Shown here piece by piece: positions 20,249 to 32,229 of a DNA stretch of 64,000 bases. The DNA is from Boletus sp. NGJ. Lineage: Eukaryota > Basidiomycota > Agaricomycetes > Boletales > Boletaceae. The notes beneath the pieces were generated by a model that worked only from the letters and a program-made list of their open reading frames with translations, was not told the DNA's origin and did no database searches. Location of the stretch: contig JAGTXK010000103.1 in NCBI GenBank assembly GCA_019096195.1, positions 620,001 through 684,000 on the forward strand, in the 5' to 3' direction. The stretch's first letter is position 1; every line of letters starts with the position of its first letter. The position numbers and the translations under genes are program-made.

Positions 20249-21385
20249 GTGCACGTGCCGAGACACCCCCCACCGACGACAATTCTTCTGATCACCAAGA
20301 AGGATCACCAGACACTGACCTCGACCTTGACCTCCTGTCCCAACAACAACAGGACGCGGCCCTCGATTTGTCACACCAACTCTCAGATCGTCTACGCTCT
20401 ACCAAGAACCCCCACGCCACCGTCTCCGACACCGTTGACGGCAGTACCCTCGTTCTCAGCACCACCCCCTCCCCTGTCACCTATGTCTTCAGCAACTCGA
20501 CCAACCGAGCTCCGCATCGGTACCCCCGAAGCCTATGATGGCTCCTTTGACACCTCGGTATTGTGGTTGAACACAGTCCAGTTCTACCTCTACGTCAACG
20601 CCAAGGTCTATGACACCGACGCTAAGCAAATAGCCTTCGCCCTATCCTATATGACTAAAGGGCCAGCCCTCACCTGGGCTACCACCTATCGACAAAACGC
20701 CATCAATGGCGTCACCATCACCCTCGGGTCATTCGCCGACTTTCGTCACCGCCTTTGAAAAGGCATTCAAGCACCGAGACACCACTGGGAATGCCATCGC
20801 TTGGCTGTCCACCAAGCGAATGACCAAGAAGCGAGACAACTCGTATTCCCCCCCCCCTCATGCAATACACATCAGAATTCCAGAACAACGCCGCCCTCGC
20901 CAAGATCACCGACCCAAACGTCCTCATTGGGTACTATTCCGCTGGAGTCCCACCAGGGACTTATGCGACGGATCATGTCCATGGACACGGTACCCACCAC
21001 CATCGAAGAATGGTACTCCCGTGCCATCCACTTCCAAACCCAATGGGAAAGAGCCGACGAAATCGCTAAAAGGAGTAGTAAACCATCCGCGCATACCTAC
21101 CACTCCTTCTCTTCGCCCACCTCCTCCAAACCCCGAGACCCCGACACCATGGACGTCGACGCCGTCTCCATCCCCAAGCTGACCCCCGAAGAGCGAAAAC
21201 GCTGCTTCGACCAAAAACTTTGCTTCCGTTGTCGCCAACCGGGTCACATCACCACGGCATGCACCACCTTCACCTCCCCCATCAGAAAGGTGAAGAACCC
21301 CCCTGCCAAGAAAGTCAGGGTTGTCGAACAAGAGGAGGGAGACTCTGACGGAGAAACCGTCGGACAGGTCTCCTCGGGTTTTTAA
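20249..21385 (+). CDS. gag region of element C (fossil)
   Basis: Frames at 20249-20758 and 20801-21385. The first has a Pro/Thr-rich lead and a capsid-like core (TPEAYDGSFDTSVLWLNTV, then TKGPALTWATTYR); the second ends in a nucleocapsid with the CCHC knuckle CFRCRQPGHITTAC. Pol begins within the next few hundred bases. It lies in the position expected for gag, directly after the 5' LTR. Confidence 0.82.
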
Positions 21386-21402
21386 AGAGGGGAACACCTT
21401 TG

Positions 21403-24400
21403 ACGCATGTTTCCCCTTCTCTTAGTTGTGCCGCTGTAACAGTAGAATCGAAATTGAAAGGCATTCACATCCCCGTTCAACTCCTCGTTCCTGCACACGC
21501 TAAGAAAGCCGTCAACACCAGAGCCCTCGTAGATAGCGGCGCGGAGATCTCCTGCGTCGACTATCAGTTCGTGCGAAAAGCACAAACTCCCCACCACACG
21601 ACTTCACACCCCCATCCGCGTCCGAAACGCTGACACCTCGTTCAACAAGAACGGGGATATCAAGTTCACCTGTGACCTCTTCGTGGACATCAAAGGCGTC
21701 CTCATGAGGACAACCCTCCACGTCATCTCCTGCGGACAGGAAAACGTCATCCTTGGCCAACCCTGGCTCCGCTCGTGCAACCCAACCATCGACTGGGCGG
21801 CTAATACCCTCACCCTCGATGAAACCCTCGACCAATCCGCCGACCTCTACCACACAAGGACCAAACCCCTCCCCGCCGAGAAAGACGAGTCCTCGTCCAG
21901 GCCCGGTCACGTCGACATCAACCTCCGCACCTGCCACCACCTCCGCGGCTTCCTCCAGAAGGAAACCGAAGAGCGAGAGTACCTACGGAATGCGAACCGA
22001 AATCGCGTCCTACACCGAATCATCCGAGGGCAATACAAATATGTTGCCGCCTCCACCGTCGCCAAAATCACGGTCGCGACCGAACTCGCCGAGGCCGCTG
22101 AGAAGAGCCAAACCCAAACCGACCCTCCCCGTCAGCGTATGCTGATTACGCCTCTGTCTTCTCGAAGGAAGCCACCGACCATGTTCCCTCCATCACGCCC
22201 CTATGACCACGAAATCAACGTCAAAGAGACCTTTGTCCCGAAGATCGGGAAGGTATACCCCCTTTCCCCCCATGAACAGAAAGTGACCGAAGAGTTCCTT
22301 GACGAACACCTCAAAACGGGAAAGATTCGCCCGTCAACCTCCCCCCAAGCATCCCCTTTCTTCTTCGTCAAAAAGAAGAACGGCGACCTCCGCCCGTGCC
22401 AGGACTACCGGTACATCAACGAACATACTGTTCGCGACGCCTACCCTCTCCCCTTGGTCTCGAACCTCATCGACAAACTCAAGGGAGCGACAACCTTCAC
22501 CAAGTTCGACGTCCGTTGGGGATACAACAATGTACGCATCAAGGATGGGCATCAATGGAAAGCCGCCTTCGTCACACACCGAGGCCTCTATGAACCTACC
22601 GTCATGTTCTTCGGCCTATGCAACTCCCCCGCAACCTTCCAGCGATTCATGAATGACTCCTTCCGAGACATGATCGCCGAAGGCTGGCTCATCATCTACA
22701 TGGACGACCTCCTTATCTTCTCCCCAGACGACGCTCTGCATACGGAGCGAACCAAGCGTGTCCTCCAACGGATGACCGAACTCGACCTCCACCTCAAACT
22801 CGAAAAATGTACCTTCGCCACCGACGAGGTAGAGTACCTTGGCATGATCGTCCGTCCCAACCAATTGGCTATGGACCCCGTCAAACTTGACGGAATCGCC
22901 AAATGGCCTGCCCCCACCAAGGTCACGGGAGTCCGATCGTTCCTTGGCTTCGCCAACTTCTACCGGCAATTCATCCCTGACTACTCCACGATCGCCCGTC
23001 CCCTTATCGACCTCACGAAACTCAACCACCCCTGGGCCTGGTCGAGCGAATGCCAGGATGCGTTCGACCACCTTAAACGTCTCTTCCTGGCAAAGCCAAT
23101 CCTTCACCTCCCTGACTTCTCCGCCCCCTTCGCCATCACCACGGACACCTCAAAGTACGCCACAGGCGCCATCCTCCTGCAAACTGATGCCAATGGTGAC
23201 TGGCATCCCTGTTCATACCTCTCACAGTCCTTCTCCCCCACTGAGCGGAATTACGACATCTACGACCGCGAACTCCTTGCCGTCATCCGCACACTGAAAC
23301 CCTGGTGCCACTACTTGTATGGCTCCCCCTTCCCCATGCAGGTTTTCACAGATCATAAAAACCTGCTGTACTTTAAGTCCCCCCAAAACCTCAATCACCG
23401 GCAAGCCCGCTGGCTCCTCAACCTCGCCGATTTTGATCTCAAAATCATCCATGTCCCCGGCCGCCTCCTTACCGGACCAGATGCCCTATCCCGTCGCCCC
23501 GACCTCATCCTGACGACCGATGCAGACAATGAAGGCATCATGCTCCTTCCCCCTTCCATGTTCGTCAACTTGATTGACACCTCGCTGACATCCCTCATCC
23601 AGAAATCCTCCCTGTCCGACCCCCTCGTCCTCCAACACCTTCAGGCAACGGACACCTCAGCACCCACGTTCCTCCGTGCCCGCCTCTCTGACTGGTCGTA
23701 CTTGGACGGCCTTCTATCCTACCGCAACCGCGTCTACGTCCCGCCAGACGACTCCCTTCAATGCTCTGTCCTCCACCATTGCCACGACCATGAGTCAGCT
23801 GGTCACCCCGGCTACCTGAAAACCTGGCAGCTTGTGTCCGCCGATTTCTGGTGGCCAGGCCTCGCCTCTTATGTCTGCACCTATGTCTCGGGCTGCCCAT
23901 CCTGCCAACAACACAAGGCCAACACACACCCTACTGTGCCCCCCTTGACCCCTATCTGTTCCATCACCACCCTGCCCTTCCGCCAAGTGTCCTGCGATCT
24001 TATTACGGACCTACCCCTCTCCTCCGACTTCGATTCCCTGTTGGTCATGGTCAACCACAGGCTTACTAAGGGGGTAATTCTATGCCCCACGAAGAAATCA
24101 GTCACCACAGAAGGGATCGCGACACTCTTCTTCCACAAAGTATACCTCCACTTCAGCCTCTATGACAAAATTATCTCCGACCGAGGACCCCAGTTCACCT
24201 CAGCCTTTGCCAAAGAACTTGGGAAACTCCTGAAGTACGACCTTTCCCTCTCCACTGCGTATCACCCCCAATCCGATGGAGAAACAGAATGGGTCAATCA
24301 GGAGATCGAAACCTATCTCCGGATCTTCTGCGGCAACAAACCCACTACATGGGCTGAGAAGATCTCCCACGTCGAATTCACCCATAATCACCAACCCCAC

Positions 24401-24980
24401 TCTGTCACCGGGCAATCTCCGTTCTTCCTCCTTATGGGATATGAACTCCGTGCCCTCCCTTCGGTCGTTCCCGACTCCACAATCTCCGCTCTAGAAGAGC
24501 GCATCCGGAAACTCTCGGCTGCCAGGGACGAAGCCCTAGCAGCACACGAGCTCGCACAACAGGTCATGGCCTCTCGTACTCGCCGCAATTTCACCCCATT
24601 CAAGAAAGGTGACAAGGTCTGGCTAGAAGCCAGGAACCTGAAACGCTCCGTTGCTGACCTGAAGTTTGCACCGAAACGAGAGGGCCCATTCACTGTCACA
24701 CATGTCCTGTCCCCCATTATCTACAAGCTCCACCTCCCAACCACATGGAAGATCCACCCGGTCTTCCATGCCTCACTCCTCTCCCCCTGCCACGAGAACG
24801 CCACATACGGCAAACATTTCATAACACCACCGCCTGAATTGATAGCCGGCGAAGAAGAATACGAAATCGATAAGATCCTATGACACCGCGGCTCCCCGTC
24901 TCACCACTCCTTCCTGATCCGATGGAAAGGGTACTCCGCAGAGGAGGATTCTTGGGTCCCCGAGCGGGATCTGAAGCATG
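21403..24980 (+). CDS. pol of element C: protease, RT, RNase H, integrase, chromodomain (fossil)
   Basis: The longest frame is 21683-24883. The protease site (LVDSGAEISC) lies near 21525, just upstream. Reverse transcriptase fingers are at about 22310-22460 (GKIRPSTSPQASPFFFVKKK) and catalytic YMDD at 22697-22708. RNase H follows with TDTSKYATGAIL and TDHKNLLYF. The integrase zinc domain has HHCHDHESAGH and CPSC; its core has VSCDLITDLP, SDRGPQF and the Glu in the TEWVNQEIE block. A chromodomain (IRWKGYSAEEDSW) lies near 24918-24960. The breaks are few. Confidence 0.92.
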
Positions 24981-25056
24981 CCAAGTCCGCTTTGCTCGAC
25001 TATAAGAAGCGGCACCCTAGAACATTCCTCTCCATCGCCTCACTCCAACTCATACC

Positions 25057-26218
25057 ATGACCACCCCCTTCACTACCGAAACAACGACCTTCTCCGATGC
25101 CACCCTGTCTTCCTCCCCACATTTTCTTTCTACGATACCTGGTAGCCGTACTGTATCTCCTACTCTCTCCTCTCCTTCGTCACTCTCGTGTTCTAACTCC
25201 CCTCTTGACGACTACTCTCGTCCTCATTCTCCTCTGTTACCTTCTCCCCGCGGCGAACCTCGCCTTCCACGCCCACCGACACCGGTCTTGCTAGCCTCCA
25301 CCCCGACACCAATCATGTCAGTGGATGTCCCTATCTATGCCACACGTCTTTGCAATGATTTCCCGGACCTGGCCGAGGTCACCCGCCTCACAGAGAACCT
25401 CGAAGACCCCCGCATGGCACTGGGGCTTGGAGCCCACTTGGACTACGCCTCCCCCTTATACTCCCTCTACAAAGCGTACTTGCAAGCGGCCGCCCTAGAG
25501 TCCATCGCTAACCGCACGACCCGCCAACGCCCACCTATCCCTAACCCAACTACGCCTCCGGGGCATATCCAGCGAACTGAAAGCGGCGCTCCTAAACACC
25601 CTCCACCAGCTCGGAGCCGTCGAAGCTCCTGGACGACCTCGACCGATACATGAGGGACCTGGCTAACCGTCCCGTCCCGGCAATGCCTCCTGCACCCTCC
25701 ACACCGTCCGCCTCGTCGTCCCCTCTAGGCGACGAAGAACTCGCGGTCGTCCGCCGCGAGGAAGCCTATTGGACCGGTCGCGGAGGGAGCGGTCCCATTG
25801 GGACCTTCCCACCCTCGCTACGCCGAGGCTTGCTATCAATGCCACCGTCTAGGTCACCTACGCGTCCATTGCCCCGTCTACCAATGCCCCCAATGCTTAC
25901 GTTGGGAACCCGGTCACACTCAAGCACACTGCCCCCTACGCCGACGTTTAAACCCACAGACCCCGTCGTCTTCGTCCTCGTCCTCTGGTCGTGCATCATC
26001 CTCATCCCACTCGACCCGACGCGTACCTCCCCCTCCCATCCGCGGCACCCAACTCGCTCGCCGCCGTTCCTTCTTCCATCGTCTCACCGCAGCAGGTTAC
26101 GCGCCAGACCCATCCCACCGCACCGACCGACCCCTACGACGACCCAGACGTTTTTGACAGCGCAGCCATGAGCAACATGACCGGATCCCCCTGCGGGTCC
26201 TATCGCGGTTTGGACTAG
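25057..26218 (+). CDS. extra ORF region 3' of pol in element C with zinc knuckles (fossil)
   Basis: It begins with a Pro/Ser/Thr-rich part (25057-25653). The region ends in a Cys/His-rich tail near 25798-25950 (CYQCHRLGHLRVHC, then CPQCLRWEPGHTQAHC), i.e. two CCHC-like knuckles, followed by a Ser/Arg-rich end. It lies between the chromodomain and the polypurine tract. The counterpart in element A has the same order and the same PPPPxxxHIQRT-type Pro-rich composition. Function unknown; an RNA- or DNA-binding accessory role is inferred from the knuckles. Confidence 0.65.
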
Positions 26219-26256
26219 AGTCGTTCAGTGGTACTTCACGTGTAACAGGGGGGTAA

Positions 26257-26857
26257 TGTTACGTTTCCTCCTTTCTTCCTCCTTTTCCTTCTCCTTCAAT
26301 CGTCCTCGTCCTCGCCTCGTCCTCTTGAATTCCCCTTGGACCATTCACTACACAGTGAGACTCCGTGTAGTCAAGGCCGACCTTCGCACCTCGTGCATCA
26401 TTTGTACTTCTACGCCGACTCCCACACGGGGGATCCCTTCTATTTCCCACTCCATAGGATCTCTCCTGGTGCTGCGGCTTATTCATCCTTTTCCCACGCC
26501 TCAGTATGTATATAAACCCAGCCTCTGTAGTCGATCCCCCAATTTACACCTACTTGGTGAACTTTCATCATCGCCCCTCCGGACCTCTAAAAGTCGTCGT
26601 TCCACTTCGAGTGAACGCTTCTTCTACGTCTCGTCTTCACTCTTTGAGTGAACCCTTGACTACGACTAGGAAGACCCTTCGTCGTCGAACCCTTGACCCC
26701 GCGACTAGGAAGACCCTCTGTCGCCGAACCCTTGACCCTACCAAAGGGCCACCCTTCGTCCCGTAGCTCGCCGAAGCTACCTCCTCTCGACCCCGGTAGC
26801 TTGATGCTACTCGACCATCCAAGTTAACGCCTGTCCCTACCCGGGGTAGTCGTAACA
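26257..26857 (+). repeat. 3' LTR of element C
   Basis: 601 bp, preceded by a G-rich polypurine tract (about 26246-26256), as needed for plus-strand priming in the family. Confidence 0.9.
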
Positions 26858-29458
26858 GGTACATGCCTACATTATTGAAGTGCAGGGCTAAATCAGTGCT
26901 AGTAAGGGCCAGGTGATTCCTATTGTAGAAAGGGATAGATTGAATTGGAGGTGATTAGTGATAGATCAACTGCAATAAATGGAATTCGTACCATTCTCTA
27001 TGAGCATAAATAATGGGGGGGACAGAAAGGGCATCCATCCCAAGGATTTATATATTTGGTAGACAAGGATTTTAAAGAGACATCTGCAAAAGTGATATGA
27101 TTAGGTGAGGATTGGCTATTTTGTGCAGCAAATCTAGTTATGACTCAGTGGTGAGGTGATGTTATTGATGGAAAATGGTCAAGCAAAATGACTTTGGTGA
27201 TACAGTATTACCAAAGGTTCACTATATATGGGGGATTGTTTCCTTAGCAGCTGAGTTTTTCACCTGTTCAAGTGAAATTATGTACTGTATAGGCATGTTT
27301 TCAGCATGTTTGGATTGCCGCTGATCCATAGTAATTTCGGAATTTCGTTATGGTGTCCTTCATGGGAATTTAGACACAAGGACCACTTACTATTGGTCAG
27401 GGAATGTGATTTATTATGAAATCACAAGAGAAATGTGGTTTACTCATGTTTTATTCACTATATGAATTGTATGGTGATATAAATTGTAGCTATGTGACAG
27501 GCAGTGCCATATCTTGCTGGATGATGTGATCAGGCATTCTAATTTAGAAGATCTGGTCAACAGGGGTTCATATGTTCAAGTATGAGCATCGCTCGGGTCT
27601 TGGGCTGTCTTGGGGTGTAGTATACTAGCCATAGATAGGCTCTAGTATTTATTCAGACCATTAGAATGTTTTCTTAGGCTAATTCTGACTTGGTTTATAT
27701 GTGCATCAGATTATATGATATGATGTGGTACACTAAACATACTATATGGTAGTACATCATACTGTATCTGGCACTGCCAATGTGCCAGTCAGTCAGTTCA
27801 CTACTTGTAGTTGTACATTTTATACACAAGAAGGGGTTTTCATAAAGAGTAAATAGGTACAAGTAAAATAAAAAAATAAAAAAAAATTGGCATATGGACC
27901 AGCACAGCAGAATGATTTACACTGATCTTTTTGATCAGTAAAAAAGAGGGGAAGATACTGATACTGCTTAAAGTGTTGGATTTTTTCAAAAATTAAGGAT
28001 AGTACAATATAAGGCATCTGGAAGTAAACTCAGTAGCTAGTTAGTCACATCAAATAGAGCATATGGGATATAAGGAGGCAGTATGGTGTTGGCATCACCA
28101 TATCAATGGTAGAATATTTGCTGCTTGTCCTTAAGGTGATATGCAAGCTAGTATATCTCTTTGTCTGGTTTAGACCAGAGGGTGATCAAGGTGGTGTAAG
28201 TCAAGGAGGGAAGCAACCAAGTCCTCATCCAAGAGGGGTAGCTGTAATATTAGGTTGATCACATTGACAAGCTTGGTCTTACCATAGAAGCATAGCAATC
28301 TGCAAGCTGACTGTACAAATTCTGTTTCCTCTACTAAAAAAAAGAGGTTTGTGTTTGGTGTGCACTGCTGGAAAAATAAATCATGGTCAAGGTAGATGAT
28401 AGCACATTAACTCCCATTGATGAAGTAGACCTTCATGTTGGTCTGCATGCATTTGACAGACTGATATGATATTAGTATAGCATGAATCAAATGTAAAAGG
28501 CTGAGTGCATTTGCTTGTAGCTTCCATATCTCAGGGATTTTATGCATAGCATTAGTATTGCTGCAGTAGACATGTAGTTCATACCCTGTTGTCCTCCCAA
28601 AATAAATTGGGGGTGGATACTTGATCAGCTACAAGTGGTCTTGTATCCAAGAAGTGGAATTTCTAGGCATGATATTATCCAGAGACAGAATCAAAATGGA
28701 CAATAGCTGAAAGGAACAAGCAATGAACAGAAGATGAAACCTAGACCTAATATCTCAAGCATTGCTAACTAAAGCAATATGCGAGAGAGAGAAAGGCAAT
28801 TTCAAAGCTAAGTGAGACATGGTACTCTATCAGCTATTTATATATACTACTGATAGTGGCACACAGACTGTGCTATGCTATGACATTGTAGGTACAGGGT
28901 ATGACATCATAGGAATGAAGAATGTTAGTGTCCAATGGCGAAAGAGAGAAATGGTGGAATGAGATGCATGCAGTATATGCATGTAGGTGAAATGTAGTCT
29001 GTGATGCTCTAGGCATGTCTACATTGTGATATATCAAAAGAAATCAATAGATAGAAATGGAGAGATGAAATGAAAGAGTAATGCTTAAGGTGCTGCATAG
29101 AGTGATTGTTGAATTGGATATCAAGATGAGATCGTATTGGAGGATAGATCAGATCTTGTCTATATTTCTAAGGATTAATCTAGTGTTGCTTGATTAGTAC
29201 TTGTGGCGGTATGGTGGATGATCTGTGGTGTGAGCCAAGGATTGGGGTTAAGCAGGGGAGTCAAGAATCTGGAGGCAGACTCCTGATTAGTAACCTTGGT
29301 GTAGATGCCAAGCACTGCATCAGGCATGTCTACAGTGTGTGTAGTGTACCAAGCGCTGCATCAGGTACTATCTATGGAATGGTGTAGTTTAGGGGCGTGT
29401 GGGCCTATACTTGTGGCAATAAATGCCAGGGTTAGCTGTGAGGCTACTTGGTATCATA
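26858..29458. other. AT-rich stretch without recognisable genes
   Basis: About 2.6 kb with many stops in all frames, no frame longer than about 70 residues and no recognisable domain. It holds occasional short direct repeats (for example CCAAGCACTGCATCAGG near 29308 and CCAAGCGCTGCATCAGG near 29349). Probably old decayed repeat DNA. Confidence 0.5.
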
Positions 29459-29805
29459 CAGTGGCTCAAAAAACTATCTGCATGTTTGGTCATTTTTCAC
29501 TAAACGCATTATTCCCCGATAGCCTCTAATCCTTACCCTAACATATAGGTGTATGAAATAAAGCACTGACCCTTGGCATTCTATCCATCAAGGTTTTAAG
29601 ACATATAAATAAGAATTGATGAACTGGCAGCCATTTCAAAACAATGACTCATTCAGACAGTTTTTTGACTCTAAGTTTTGATTACATATATTGGACCCTA
29701 GCATGCTGTAATATGATTACATACATTTGGTAAGGCTTCTATTATGTCACCATTATGTAACTGAGTGTCAGACAACATATATAAACCCCATCATTCCATG
29801 TTTAT

Positions 29806-30761
29806 TGTTACGGTTACCGAAGGGGGTACTTCTTTTCCCCTTCCCTCTCCTCCTGTAGGACTATGGGACGACCTCTTCTTCGACTCTGACCAGGGATTCC
29901 CCTGGGATTCCCCCGCAACACCCACTCAGGCATCGCCCCATTCGGAACTACCTTTCTAGGAAGTTATTCATAACTTCCTCTTCAGGAACCTACCCGTTTG
30001 GTATGGACACTGCCTCTCTATTTCACTGATACATGACTACCTCCTTCTTGACCCGATCATAGACATTGCCTCCTCGGCTATGCTCTCTCATGCATAGCCT
30101 AGTATTCCTACCTTCCCATTTCGATTCATGCCTAGATCCACTTATAGTAATCTCATGTCTGCGACTAGATATTACTATATTCGTCACGAAGCCTGCCCTA
30201 GAGGGGTAAGGCCTATAAATAGGGACGCGGGCCCTTCATGTAACTCTAACCTAGATCTACACATCTTCCCGTGTAATCTACCGCTTCTCCCGCAAAGGTT
30301 CCACTTCACCTCAGAAGCCTTCTCCCGCGCTCTGGAGGTGCTCGCCCTCGTGCTTGTGATCATCCTTCTCATCACTTCGCACCTGTGCGCCGTTGTTGCC
30401 GTAACAGGCTCCTAAAAGCTTCGGCAACTCCAACAACCAACAGGTGTTGGTCGTCATTGGTCAGGACTCCGCCACTGACCCAGTAAGACCGGGACTCCGC
30501 CACCGGCAATCCAGCAAGACCGGGACTCCGCCACCGGCACAGTAGACCGGGAAACCAAGACACCGGCATACAAATCCGAGACTCCGCCATCGGTCGCAGA
30601 GGTAACATAGCGCTCTGTGTAAAGCTAGCAGTGGTCCCCAGTCAGAGGATATTTGGGCCTCTGGAGGTTAAGTGATCTCTTCCTCAAGCCTGCTAGTCCG
30701 GTAATCCAACAGGTGTTGGGATTATACGGGAACGTGTCCCAATTGTTACCAGGGCGTAACA
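29806..30761 (+). mobile_element. solo LTR of the element A family
   Basis: 956 bp bounded by TGTTACGG and GCGTAACA, with a perfect 5-bp target duplication TTTAT (29801-29805 and 30762-30766). It aligns with the 3' LTR of element A read on the opposite strand. Nothing of an internal region remains, so an element inserted into the Tc1-like transposon upstream of its transposase and was later reduced to one LTR by recombination between its two LTRs. Its later part holds tandem GACTCCGCCACCGGCA-type units (30460-30600). Confidence 0.9.
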
Positions 30762-30781
30762 TTTATTTTCCCACCATCACC

Positions 30782-31795
30782 ATGAAACCCATTTCCATCT
30801 CTCAAAGAAACAATATCATCTCTCTCTCCTCTCATGGGCTTTCCTCTAAAAAAATCTCTGCCCAAACTGGCCTAGGGAAGTCTACAGTATGCCAAGTGTT
30901 TCAGGAACTCCAGCCAGAGAAGACTAGGCTTCTTGGTGGCTGTCCTTCCAAGCTTATCTCTACCAACAAAAGAGCTATTGTCCAGCAAATTATTACTGGC
31001 AAGGTCAGGAATGCTGTTCATGTTGCCCAATATATCAATACCATTATTGATACCCCTGTCTGTCCTCAGACTGTTAGAAATACTCTCAAGGAAGCCTCCT
31101 TAAAGGCTGTGGTAAAGAAGAAAAAGCCACTGCTTTCTAGTGGTCACAAGAAAAGAAGATTAGCCTTTGCTCTCAAGTATCAGCATTGGACTGTGGAGGA
31201 CTGGAAGAGAGTTATATGGTCAGATGAGACCAAGATCAATAGGATTGGGTCAGATGGGCAAGAGTATGTGTGGAAAAAGAAAGGAGAGGGGCTAATTGCT
31301 AGAGGTCCAAGGCATAATCAAGTTTGGAGGAGGTTCACTGATGGTATGGGGCTGCATAGGGTGGAATGGAGTGGGGATTTTGAGTGAGGTGGAGGGGAGA
31401 ATGGATGCTGAACAGTATGTGGCATATTGGAGCAGGGGTTGCTGCAAAGCATGGAGGAATCTGGAATTCCAGAAGATGACATTATCTTTCAACAAGATAA
31501 TGATCCCAAGCATATCTCTAAAAGAGCCCAAAGATAGTTTGAAGAGCAAGGAATCAAGCTTCTGGACTGGCCTGCACAATCTCCAGACCTTAATCCTGTT
31601 GAACATATCTGGAATCACCTCAAGAGATGCCTCTCAAGTTATGAAAATGCTCCTACAGGTGTTCATCAATTGTGGGAAAGAGTAGTGGAGTAGTGGGGAA
31701 AGATTGATGAGGAACAGTGTCAGAAATGGATAGAAAGTATGCCTAGAAGGATTGAAGCAGTTATCAAGGCCAAAGGAGCTCATACCAAATACTAG
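30782..31795 (+). pseudogene. Tc1-like transposase, decayed
   Basis: From the ATG at 30782 the frame encodes a paired helix-turn-helix region (SSHGLSSKKISAQTGLGKST, then a second HTH with PQTVRNTLKEASLK), then the first catalytic Asp in WSDETKINRIGSDG. A frameshift near 31310-31320 ends this frame. The plus-1 frame carries GGGSLMVWGCIGWNGVGIL; a later frame holds FQQDNDPKHISK and DWPAQSPDLNPVEHIW, retaining the second Asp and the Glu with DD34E spacing. At least two frameshifts and two stops are present, so it cannot be autonomous. About 335 codons in its full span, normal for the family. Confidence 0.88.
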
Positions 31796-32020
31796 ATACC
31801 TAGATAAATTTAGAGTCAAAAAACTGTCTGAATGAGTCATTGTTTTGAAATGGCTGCCAGTTCATCAATTCTTATTCATATGTCTTAAAACCTTGATGGA
31901 TAGAAAGCCAAGAGTCAGTGCTTTTTACACCTATATGTTAGGGTAAGGGTTAGGGGTTATTGGGGAATAATGCATTTAGTGAAAAATGACCAAACATGCG
32001 GACAGTTTTTTGAGCCACTA

Positions 32021-32229
32021 TATATGTAGGGGATATAATGAGGGTACAGCTAGTGAAAGCATACATAGGTGTAATCAGTGGTGTGATGTATCATATGAGG
32101 AAGGATACGATGAGTGACTATCCTAGGTGTATACGAGGTTAGATGAGGATGGAGCTTGGTTGATGGTGGGCGAATATATTGTCTATAGGTAGTATAGAAG
32201 TGTAGAGAGGTGGCAATAAATAATGGGTA
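32021..32229. other. short spacer without gene
   Basis: AT-rich sequence between the Tc1-like element and the Gypsy fossil. Nothing recognisable. Confidence 0.4.

Larger units (their letters stand above)
19552..26857 (+). mobile_element. Gypsy element C (chromodomain retrotransposon), best preserved
   Basis: A 7.3-kb plus-strand Ty3/Gypsy element. LTRs are at 19552-20149 and 26257-26857 (TGTTACG...CGTAACA ends), about 95% alike by eye, so of moderate age. Internal order: gag, protease, reverse transcriptase, RNase H, integrase, chromodomain, extra zinc-knuckle ORF. Pol is open over more than 1000 residues; the whole has only a few breaks. The bases next to the two LTRs (CTTTC and GGTAC) do not match, so no target duplication is visible. 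Base composition is markedly GC-richer than the neighbouring Tc1-like DNA. Confidence 0.92.
29459..32020 (+). mobile_element. Tc1/mariner-like DNA transposon carrying a solo LTR
   Basis: Ends read CAGTGGCTCAAAAAACT on the left and the near-complement on the right, forming inverted repeats of about 215 bp (29459-29680 and 31805-32020), flanked by TA (29457-29458, 32021-32022). Without the inserted LTR and its target duplication (961 bp) the element is about 1.6 kb, the size of the copy at 34412. The transposase is at 30782-31795. Confidence 0.9.

Noticed and set aside
22616-23107. Minus-strand frame of 163 codons
   Set aside because: Lies antisense to the conserved reverse transcriptase of element C and has no domain of its own.
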